From assembly GCF_021018805.1 (NCBI RefSeq), contig NC_086283.1, forward strand, positions 62,264,182-62,328,181: 64,000 bases of DNA, in the 5' to 3' direction. The stretch's first letter is position 1. The number at the start of each line of letters is the position of its first letter. Both the position numbers and the translations under genes were made by a program. Shown here in pieces: positions 37,080-47,700 of the stretch. Below the pieces are notes generated by a model. It was not told the DNA's origin, did no database searches, and saw nothing but the letters and a program-made list of their open reading frames with translations. The stretch comes from Prinia subflava (Eukaryota; Chordata; Aves; Passeriformes; Cisticolidae).

Positions 37080-40000
37080 TTTAGGAGCAAATCTGCTTGA
37101 AATAATTTCTTCCTTACTTTGAATACTTGCATGAGCAAATGAAGTAGGCAAAATATAGCTGTAATGTTCCTGATGGAGAAACTACAGGTCTGACACTTAT
37201 TCCCCAAGTGTAGTCACAGATTGAAGGCCCTTCACCTCCTTTTCCTTGGTTCCTTCACAGTCATCTGCTGTGTCTATTCTAAATTTTATGCCTTGACACA
37301 ATATTGTCTTGGGATTTGTGTCCCTCTGGAACAAATTAAAAGTGGTTGGCAAGAGTGAGTTTTTGAAATGCATGTAGATGAAAAGGGTGATTGATACTGA
37401 GGTAGTGCCCTTGAAGTGTCTTTGATACTAGACTAACTCGGACCTTTTTTTTTTTTTTTAATCATACTAGATTATGTCTTATTGCTGGTTTTATTTCTTC
37501 CATTCACTATTTCTGTATTGTTTTTTCATCTTAGGTAGCTGTCAGACATTTGTTACCACAGTATCTGAGTTTTCCCCTATCTTTGTATATTTCTCCTCAT
37601 AGCAGTCATGTCATGCAATTACCTGAGAGAAGATACTAACTTACCTCTGAAAGGTTGCAGGTAGGGTTGATGTTGAAGTAGGAACTGAAGCTTATGCTCA
37701 CACATTCTTCAGCTGTGCGTTATTAACTTCATATCTTATATTTAGATAGGTGACCCCTGCTTATCTATCACACTTTGGGGGTGTCAGGGGAAGTCACTGG
37801 CCTGTTCATTCTTGAAGAATAGCTCCCTCTGCTAACAATCCAGTCTGAGTAAAAGATGTTTCTTCTTCATGCATGCACTCTCCTTGAGGATCTGAATATG
37901 GTGGTATTTCATAACATGTTTTGCAAAAGAAAAGCAATGTAAATAAAATGTTCATTTTAGATTTCAGTAGCATAAAAGTTCTCCCTAATTATTTTGGAGA
38001 ATGAAAGTAATTGCATATGAAATGGGAACTGAAGATTGAAGAAAGTTTGGCTTTCTTTGCCATCTTTAATGATCTATAAGTAGTTTGTCATAAATTACCT
38101 AACAACAAGGTTTTTTGCTTTTATGCTCATTAACAATGTCAACACTGTGCTTCTTCTGGGCTTCAGTTCAGTGAATCCTGCTTAAGGACATTTAAGAATG
38201 TACATAATAGCAACTAAAGTCAATTGGAACGAAGCAAGCACTTAACTGCTTATTCAAAAATAAGACTTTAATTTATTCACTTTAATTTATCCTTACATTG
38301 ACATACTCTTCCCTTTGAGTTGAAGTATTACAGTGCCTCAGTTTCAGCGTCTGTGACTATTGATGTCTGCAGATCCAGTTAAGCAGTGTCAGCTTTGAGA
38401 AGATTCAGCCAAGCTATTTCAAAGACAGAAATTTGGTTGCAAATTCAAGAGCAAAATTAAAATAGAAGGAAAATGTTTTCTTTGAACCATCACATTTCAT
38501 TTAAATAATAATTCTGTTCTTGCCTAGAGTCTTAGGAACCTCATTAACATGAAATTTTCTTTGCTTCTGTTTTATTTCACCTTGTGGTATATGTAAGTTT
38601 TCCATGAGTTGGACAGAAGCCATCGTTGTGCGAATTCTAGAAAGAGCATGGTGATCTAAGAAAGATATAAGAAAAATTGCAGGATTTGAAGGAAAAAGCT
38701 GAGGACTCTAGGAATGAAAAAGTTACAGTGATTACCAGGGGAATTAGTTTAAGTAGGGTAAATAGGAAAAAAAGAAGTCCTGTTTCCTGCACACTCTCTC
38801 TTTTTTAATAAATATTAATACCTTTTTTTCTCGATTTCCATAGAGATCCCATCCAAGCATCCAGATGTAACAGCTGACATTTAGAAGAGGAGTTGTTAGT
38901 ATCCTTCTGTTTCTATGCCAGTGTACAAAAATCACTTTAGGATACATGACCACCTGAAATTCTCTTTATGTGCTTTTTAGGTTATTATTAAAAAAAGTAA
39001 TGATGATCTGTAAAGTATCTCACTACAGCTTTTGTGCTGAACATTTGAAGTAAGTATATAATAAACAGCATTCTTCTATTATGATTTTTTCCTTTAAGTA
39101 GGAATTAAATATTACAATCTTAATTTAATTTTCTGCAGCATGATCCATAATGGTTAATAAACCAAATATAATTTGGAATATGATCACTCAGTTTGCTCCC
39201 TCTATAACAAATAGTACCTTCAGAGCTCTTTGAGTGTACGTCTGTTTAGTTAAGCCCTGAAAGTGTAGACTCATTTACTAGTCTAGTGTGGACTTATTTA
39301 TTAAGGTACACTAGTGCTTAAGCTGCTATAGTTTATATGAGCTAATTATATTAAAATAAACTAATTCCTAATCAGATGAGCCTCCTGTACCAGTACCTGT
39401 ACTCCTGTACCGATGGCACTGATATAACTATGCTTTGATTTTTAGTATAATATATCTGTGTTGAGAAATCCTATGAAATCACATTACAAAATATAAGTGG
39501 CATTTCAAGATGTCTAACAAAGGAGGTAGATTCTGTCCATTTGTAAACTTCAGACACATCCTTGCATTGTATTTGAAATAAAAATTTCACAATATGGGTT
39601 AATAAGAAATTAAATAATTCAATGCTATTTACCTTTTTATCTAGGAGCATTCTGCAAGATTTCAATTTTAAAAAACAAGTTCAATTTTCACTAAGAGCAG
39701 ACAGCTACAAAACTGTGAGATTTATCTCCAATGTAAACCAAAGGATTTTTATATTTAAATACATCTAAAAACATCAAAGCATAGTCCATTTGCTCTGGTA
39801 AAGGATGTCAACTTCTTTTGTGACATCTGAGGAATGGAAATTGACATATTGTGCACTTCTATTTTCTTTCTTATATTCATCTGTGTTATTACTACAGAAT
39901 TATTCTACTTAGCATTATTCTCCGACATATCTTCTATTTTTCTGTTTTCCACTTATCTGGGTTTCTAAAATCCACTTGCCTTCACCTGTTTTCCAGAGAA

Positions 40001-41040
40001 CTGCATTCTGCTGTATATATGATATAAATCCTCCTCCTGTTTCCTTTAAAAGATTGACTTGTAACTGGGTTGCTTCCACCTTTGCTAATGCCACCTTCTT
40101 GTTAAGGTCTTTTCTCATTGCTGGGGCTCCCAAATAATTTTCTTTCCACTTCCTGTTATCGGTCCTGGTTGTCAGAATATCAGAATATCATTTCTACTTT
40201 AGTGCTTCTCACTAATTAGTAATATCAAAGGCAAATATTTGCAAGTTTCAATCCACTTAAAAGGATAGGGAACATAGTATACAGCAACCCTTAAGTTTTT
40301 TTCTTGATAAGCAGAATTGCTGGTTTGGTTTTAAATTTATACAATATACCATTAAAAATGATTATAGAAAAGAAACAAAACTCTCTCTGTAACTACATAG
40401 AATATTTTATTCAAAGCCATTAAAGAAATTAGTTTTCTATTAGTAATTTTAATTATTTATCTACAGGCTTACTTCATTTTAGGTATTATTATCAGAAAGT
40501 CAAATTTTAGTGAATGTGTATATAGACACCAGCTATAAATGTATGCAGGATCTAAACAGAATGACAAAAAGCTTATTTAGCTGTATTATTTTTTAAGGCT
40601 TTTATATGTGTAACAGCTGCACACCATTCAGTCACTGATGGAATATGTACTTGATCTTCAATCATGTGGAACATTACCATTATACTTTGTTATCGAAGGA
40701 CAAAATCTGAAATCACATAAGCTGTTGTGTCTTGTTGGGGAGCAAACTATAGGTTCACTTGTATTGAGTGTGTTGTGTTAAGGCAGTGTGTATAATCATA
40801 GTGTGGGCTTTTTTTTTCAAGTTAAGTCATTCTAATAAAAGAAACACATCATAGCACATTATAGGAAAAAAAAAAAGTTCTGTTGAAGTGACTTGAATCA
40901 AATCAGTATCGAAATTGTTTGTGTTAACAGCACAGAATTAAGTTGAAATCAGTGAATTATATATTTGGTACCAATAGCAAAGCAAAGACTTATATCCCAC
41001 AATACTAAACACAAAAGCTTAGTAAACACCTGCAAATTTC
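37080..41040. other. Unique AT-rich non-coding stretch
   Basis: No gene or transposon recognised. The minus-strand frame 39915-40133 (72 codons, ending YVGE-stop) has a more protein-like composition than its neighbours but no identifiable domain or splice evidence. It is discussed as a finding. Confidence 0.45.
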
Positions 41041-41460
41041 CAGGCACCCTTCTGTGTCAAATCCTAATACAATGCATTTCCCATCGATGCACGCACACGC
41101 ACGTGGAAGACTGTGCCATGTGCATCCCATAGCTGCACACACACTGCCTCACCTTATGGGCTGTGAGCATTGCAAACCTCCTCCCTGGCTGTCAGGGCCC
41201 TGCACACACTCAATCCTCCACCTTCCTGCTGCAGAACAGGCCGTGCAGCCCCCCGTGCACCCGTGCTCCCCTGCAGCCCACTGACCCACACACCACCTGT
41301 GAGCGGGGCCCCTCCTCTGGGTCCTTCACTGAAATGGCCCAAGGTGGGGTTTTGCATGGTCCACACAGCAAAACTGTCCTGCTCAGGGTTGTTCTTTACA
41401 CAGCCTTACATACTGGCTGTACTGGAACAGACATGTGTTCTTGGATATGAGGCATAAATA
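41041..41460. other. Small GC-rich patch, unclassified
   Basis: The patch stands out from the AT-rich surroundings. It starts with four CpGs in about 20 bp (41084-41105), including a perfect CACGTG E-box at 41100-41105, and continues as C-rich sequence to about 41400. Overlapping open frames of 70-95 codons on both strands reflect the lack of AT stop codons. It might be an unrecognised LTR fragment, an old CR1 5' piece or a decayed CpG island. I cannot assign it. Confidence 0.4.
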
Positions 41461-41536
41461 TGGTGTTAGTAACTTTTCTTTGGCTTTATAGTTGGAGGGT
41501 TATCAGACGTAAGATGAAAGAATGAAGTGTAGGAGA

Positions 41537-41560
41537 ATCTATCTATAAATCTATCTATAA

Positions 41561-41618
<58 letters not shown>

Positions 41619-41621
41619 ATC
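41537..41621. repeat. (CTAT)n microsatellite
   Basis: Two CTATCTATAAAT-type variant units at the left lead into about 14 perfect CTAT units. Read on the minus strand it is (GATA)n, the opposite strand to the GATA-rich array at 28.4 kb. Confidence 0.96.
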
Positions 41622-42004
41622 TTCCTCTAAGAAGGTAATGAAGTTAATTGCATTTATATACTTCTGATCTTTGTCTCCTGAAAAACATATATACCTTCCC
41701 TGAAAATCTCACTATTTCAGTTACTTCCTAAATAAATATTTGTACAGGAACATCACTCTCAAAAAGGGAAATGAGCATTCCAGGGAGACAATGCAATAAT
41801 TGCATTGTTCAATAATAGCAATTATAACCTTGTTCACCAATTTTAATTAGGAGGCTATCTCTAAAATAGTTACCATTTTTTTCTAATAATGCCAGTTAAT
41901 AATAGAAACTCTCATTTACTGATATGGGGTTTTTTTCAACTCCTTTTGTGAATGCTTCAAAGTTATTTACAATGGCTCTTCAGGTGCAGATAGCAATTTG
42001 ATTA
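41622..42004. other. Unique stretch containing a 21-bp palindrome
   Basis: AT-rich, no gene. A perfect inverted repeat with 10-bp arms and one central base lies at 41788-41808. Confidence 0.5.
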
Positions 42005-42178
42005 CAGAATCACAGAATCACTAGGTTGGAAGAGACCTTAAAAATCATTGAATCCAACCCATGCACTAACACCTCAACTAAACCGTGGCACTGAGTGCCA
42101 CAATCAATCTTTTTCTAAGCACATCCATGAGTGGTGACTCCACCACCTCCTCAGACACGCCATTCCAGTACTTTATCA
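42005..42178 (-). mobile_element. CR1 LINE, 3' end, antisense
   Basis: CAGAATCACAGAATCACTAG followed by GTTGGAAGAGACC, then CACTAACACCTCAACTAAACC and GGCACTGAGTGCCACA, and CCACCACCTCC. It is closely similar to the start of the CR1 copy at 43.5 kb, so both are from one subfamily, common in songbirds as I recall. The element stops abruptly within the untranslated region, a normal 5' truncation. Confidence 0.9.
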
Positions 42179-43547
42179 TTCATTAATTATTACTTTTAGT
42201 ACATTATCATCCCCATTTTTCTCTGAGAGCTCATTTGTTTAAAATTGAAATCTTGGGTTGTTTATAATATGGTTGTTTCACTTTTAAGACTGATTTTATT
42301 CGCCATTTTTGTTTGTCTCCCTTGGGTTTTTGTCCACTATTTGTTTTCTTCATAACAGGAAAAGATAGTTTGCTGGGCTGCTTCCAGCTGTATCTGTAGT
42401 TTTGATGCCATTTGCAGTCAATCTCATCCTTGTGTTGATTTGTGGAAAATTCATTTTTTATAAATAAGCAGTTAATTTTACAAGTCCAAATAAAAGTCCA
42501 TCCAGGAGGATTGAGTGTTTTTTGCATGTTCAGCTTTTAATTTCAAAGTCAGTCAAATTTTTATAAAGTCAGTGTGGGCAAGTTTGAACATGATAGTCTG
42601 TGTTTTTTAGTTGGCCTGATTATTTAACCTGCCATTCTTCTCAAGTTCCATGCTGTCAGAGGCCAGACAACTTCAATTTGATTAGTGAAGCATATTGGCA
42701 ATATGTTATTGCATAGGGTGGGTGTGGGTTTTTTTAGAGAAGTGGCTTTTTTTTTTTTCTAGGAGATTTTTCTAGTAATACAGGGAATGTTACATTCTGT
42801 AAGGTAGTCTGAAAGCAGGAACAGTTTATTATTCAAATTTGTCAAATTGCTTTGAAATAGCATTTTTCATTTGGATACCATATGAATTTGAAGCACTATA
42901 ATTCTCATTCTGAGATATGCATGTATTTTACTTCATTTAGAGTTGGGTAGTGAGACTACACATATCAATACTAAAATTGCTCTAGACTCAAATTAATGGC
43001 ATGGCTGCACCTTATGAGGCTGTCTAAAAACCAACGAGTTAGGGGATTATCTGACTTCCCCCTTTTTATAAACTAGACAATTTCTGTTTACAATGACATC
43101 TTCTCTTCCTACTTCATTCCTTTTTATATGCCTCTGTTCCAAGTCACCCTCAAGAGAGGAACATCTGGGAATTAAGTGGGATTTCCTCTCCCCATGGGCA
43201 CTAGAACCTAATGCTTTATCACAGTTGAAGTTCTCAGGGTTTGATAAAGCAACCTCTGTTGTTAGCATGATAATGGAGGAGGAAAAAATGTTTTAGTCAA
43301 AATTCTGTGAGAAAAACAGAACTAAGATTCATATGTAATGTAGTCTCTGTTCTCCATTCTGTGCTCAATAAAACACCTCATAAAATATTCTGTTTCATGT
43401 ATCAGATATATGAATATGAATCAGATATAGAATATCAGAGGATAAAATAGCTTGTTTCCTGAAAGGATACTGTAACTATAGGCATGAAATAAGGACAGTA
43501 AGTAAAAAAAACAAAAAACACTTCTTGATTTGGTGACTGATTTCATA
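42179..43547. other. Unique non-coding stretch
   Basis: No transposon recognised. A 98-codon minus-strand frame (42231-42527) is rich in K, Q, N and W and lacks a recognisable domain. It could be chance in AT-rich DNA. Confidence 0.4.
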
Positions 43548-44205
43548 CAATCACAGAATGACTAGGTTGGAAGAGACCTTTAAGATCATTGAGTCCAACC
43601 CAGCCCTAACACCTCAACTAAACCATGGCACTGAGTGCCATATCCAGGGATGGTGACTCCATCACCTCCTTGGGCAAACAATTCCATTACTTTATTATCC
43701 TTTCTGTGAAAAAATGTTTTCCTAATATCCAACCTGTATTTCCCTTGGCAGAGCTGAAGACTGTGTCCTCTCCTGTCAGTTGCTGCCTGGAGAAAGAGAC
43801 CAATCCCACCTGACCACAGACACCTTTCAGGGAGTTACAGAGAGTGATAAGATCACCTCTCAGTCTCCTTTTCTCCAGGCTAAACACCCCCAGCTCCCTC
43901 AGCCATTCCTCACAGGGTTTGTGTTCCCAGCCCCTCACCAGCCTTGCTGCCTCCTCTGGATGTGCTCAAGTGTCCCAATGTCCTTCCTGAACTGAGGGGC
44001 CAGAACTGGACACAGCACTCGAGGTGTGGCCTCACCAGTGCCCAGGACAGGGGAGGAATGACCTCCCTGCTCCTGCTGGACACACCATTCCTGATCCAGG
44101 CCAGGATGCCCTTGGCCTTCTTGGCCACCAGGGCACTCTGCTGGCTCATGTTCAGCTGACATCACCAGAACCCCTAGGTCAGTTTACCTGCTGCAGCCCT
44201 TTCTA
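43548..44205 (-). mobile_element. CR1 LINE with RT C-terminal coding relic, antisense
   Basis: This is the best preserved CR1 in the window. From its 3' end at the left (AATCACAGAATGACTAGG) it passes through the untranslated region into the end of the reverse transcriptase frame. The minus-strand frame at 43910-44149 reads [19 protein letters not shown], then [20 protein letters not shown] with CVQFW. The frame at 43687-43938 continues with WLRELGVFSLEKRRLRGDLI. The two frames are joined by at least one frameshift. Loss of the catalytic half and frame damage make it inactive. It sits about 110 bp from an oppositely oriented CR1 to the right. Confidence 0.95.
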
Positions 44206-44312
44206 CAATCATAACTTCATATCGTCATTCTCCTCCCAGGAAAAAATCTTATATGTTTATTGAAAATTGTGTGTCGCTTTGGTCACTGCAATATAAAATA
44301 ACCATAAAATCA
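44206..44312. other. Spacer between divergent CR1 copies
   Basis: About 107 bp of AT-rich sequence between the 5' truncation points of two CR1 fragments that point away from each other. Confidence 0.6.
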
Positions 44313-44711
44313 TTAAAGTGTCCAATGGAGGGCAATGAAGATGGTGAAGGGCCTTGAGGAGATGCTGTGTGAGGAGTGGCTGAGGTCACTTGGTCTGTTC
44401 AGCCTGGAGGAGACTGAGGGGAGACCTCACTGTAGGTACAACTTCCTTGTGAGGGGAAGAGGAGTGGCAGGCACTGATCTCTGCTCTGTGGTGACCAGCA
44501 ACAGGACATAAGGGAATGGCTTGAAGTTGTGTTAGGGGAGATTTAGGTTGGATAATAGGAAAAATGGGTGGCTGGGCACTGGAACAGGGTCCCCAGGGAA
44601 ATGTTCACAGCACCAAGCCTGACAGAGCTCAAGAAGTGTTTGGGCATATGGCATCACTACTGGGGATGCCATGTGTAGAGCCAGGCCTCCATCCTTGTTG
44701 GGCATTTCCCA
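44313..44711 (+). mobile_element. CR1 LINE, 3' fragment, sense
   Basis: The block GGGCCTTGAGGAGATGC, GTTCAGCCTGGAGGAGACTG, GGGGAGACCTCACTGTAGG, CAACAGGACATAAGGGAATG, then GAGCTCAAGAAGTGTTTGGG is the sense strand of the subfamily whose antisense appears at 8.5 kb and 60.9 kb. The extreme 3' end is degraded (CCATCCTTGTTGGGC instead of a clear tail). The 74-codon minus-strand frame is fortuitous. Confidence 0.88.
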
Positions 44712-47700
44712 CTTGATATATTTGAAATATTTTTTGAAAAGGAAATGGTTATACATTTATAATTGTGTATGAAACTGAAAAGATGTCAGGACAGGAAATA
44801 TATTATTTTTTTCTATGCTGCACTCTTCTTCACGCTAGGATAGTCCACATTGGCTGCACTTTCAGCTAATCTAAACTGCCTGCAGTAGAGGTATTCTTAT
44901 TTATATCTTCTGAAGCCAAATGCTATTAGGACTGCTATTCATGTTCTTTCAGCAGCTATATTACAATGAATCCAGTCATACTGAGTTGGTCCAAAAAGGA
45001 GTAGAATTAAAATTGTTAAGGTGCGAGTGACCCATTTTCATATTCCTCTTATGTTGATTTGGTGAGATAAGAGGTGGAGAGACTGATCTGAGTCAGCAAA
45101 ATTATTTATAGTCAGACTGCATTAAACTGGTTATATCGAGGCTGTTGGCCAGCCGTCAGTCTGTTAATTGACACATATAAACAATTACAGCTAAGCAAGG
45201 TTTAAGGTTGCCCTTAATACAGACCTCAGCTCTGAAGTCTCTGTTGAAAAAAGAAAGAAACATTTATAGCTTTAGTTTTTGTTCTAAATTAGAATAAAAA
45301 ATAAACTTTGGAACCTCAGAAATTATTCTTGAATGACATCATTATTCTCTGTTAGTCCATGCTAATAGCATTTCTAATAATATCTGCTCAAAACCAATCT
45401 AATGGAACACACAGGTAGGATGTTGATAATCCTTGTAACCAGTAGTTGAACCCTTTCCTGTGAAAATAGTTGAAACATAGCTCTTTTTAAACTGTCTTTA
45501 GAGACAAGTGTTACCAGAAAACCTGTGAGTGGCAGAATTATTGTTAGTATAATTGCTGTATGTGTACTTTGGGAGGGACAATTGAAATATTAGCGCTGCT
45601 GATTACACACTCCTGAAACAGTTGCTCTCATAACCAGCTGCTGGAGGACATTGTCTTTAACCTGCTTTACTCTCAAGCCAGGTGCACCTTAATCCATCAA
45701 TTTACTTGTGGTTTCTAACATAGTGTGAGAAGATTTGTACTGACAACAAAATAAGTGTTTGGTGATTCTAAATTTTAGTGGTCCTTATGATCTCAAAGTA
45801 TGTGTTGGTTGCATGTCAAGCTCTGGTTCAACTGAGCAGTATGTATTTCTGACAGCACTTGTAGAGACAGAATCACAAGATAACCTAGAAATAGCTGCTC
45901 TTCAAGGCTTTACTGATCTCTTAAATTATGTAAATTGGTAATTAACAAGAATTTCTCCATTTGAGAGCATTACTATGACTATTGCAGTCTTTTGGTTTGT
46001 GACATAAATAACTGATTTTACCTCCCATCACAGTGGCTAGCACATAGTCTAAATAGATTACTTGAATTCTGGGATGATGTTAAAGGAGGCAAGAAAGGTA
46101 CAGTGAAAATGACCAAAACTATCCTTTTGAATAGTTTAAACTGGGCTAGTATGAGAGGTTAGCAGAATCTGTAAATTAAATATCAGCAGAAAACAGTTAA
46201 CAACTTGCCACTTCAAATAACCTTTTTGTAACTGCATTTTTTGGCACACTTATTTTCTAGTTTATTTTTACTTGCTCCATTTTAGGATGTGCTGGATACT
46301 AGAGCTTATGGAAGTTTATTTGTTGCCCTCTTCCAAAATACTGGTTCAATGATGTGTTTTCAATTACAGTTAAATTATTCTGGTAAAAACATTCTCAAAA
46401 ATAGATTAGCTGAAGATATGAAAAAGCTTCACAGTGGATGCCATTTATTATGACCATGTGTTGTCCACAATACCACATGAGGAAAAGGTTTTAGAAATTG
46501 GTTTGGATTTCATTTAAAAGAGGAAATATATGAAAAGACCAGACACCAAAAAAACAATTTACACTTCAGAGCATTGTGCAAGTCTGACTGTAGCAATGAG
46601 ATCTTGGCTGTGACTCTGTGACAATCTTCTGTCTAGTGCAGCTCCCTCACACAAAGACAGCCCTTACCTTTCACACTTTGCTACAAGATCCTGGTGTCTT
46701 TCCATGAAGAGCTAAAGGTTATTGTCAGTAAGGGACACCTGCATGCACAAAAGGCCTTTATCCTTCCTGAATGTATTGCTGTCTAGTTGATGAAATGCAC
46801 TGCTATGCCTGCACTGGTGAGCAGGTGAGGCAGCTGATTTTATTTAAGTCATAATAACCCTATGCACAAGACTAATTGGTCTGCTCCTCCTTTGGTCCTC
46901 AAGTGTTGTTTTGTGGCTATGACCCAGACAAAATTCAGGAGAAATTAGGCAAAATTTCAGTCACTGTCCTCTGAAATTTTTCAGTGGCATACCACTTTCT
47001 GATAAAGCCATGAATTTCAAAAGTTCTGCTGTTGCTCTCAAGGACTTGACCTAGCTTGATTTTCTGCTACTATTATGGATGCTTTTTTCAGTTCCATGAT
47101 GTCCATTACTCTCATTTTCCATAACCTTGATTTAAATGCAAAGTTGCCAGCACTAAGGTAAGTCTTGGCTTTCTAGTATTAATGCTATGATTAACTCAGC
47201 AGAAATCCATCTATAGCATATCAAGGTCTAGGCACATTCAATTTTCTTGGTGAAAGATGGAACTTTCTAGGTGCTTTGGAAGTAGATGAGCATAGCATTT
47301 TTTTCCATTTAGTAGCAACACGTTACTTACATTGTTCTCAACCTGGAGTCAGGAAATGTACATGTTCATGTGACAGTGTCACTTGAAAGGTCTTTTAAAA
47401 TATGAGAAGCAGCTGTCACTGAAGAATGTGACTGTGCTACAAGGAATGAAGAAATGATAGAGGCTTTTGTATGGGTAAAGAACATGGAGGAGCTAATGCT
47501 ATTTAAGGCAGAACAGTATGAAAAGGGATGTGATGTGACCAGCATGGGAATCTGCTGGTTATGTACCTTCCTAAAGCACATTCTGCCATCAGTCCATTCC
47601 TTCTGTGGCTGTGATGTTAATTCCTGTCAGAGGGTCCTTCTGATGCATGCTTAACTTCATGTGAAATTTTCCTGTGGATTTAGATGAGTTCATTGGGGCT

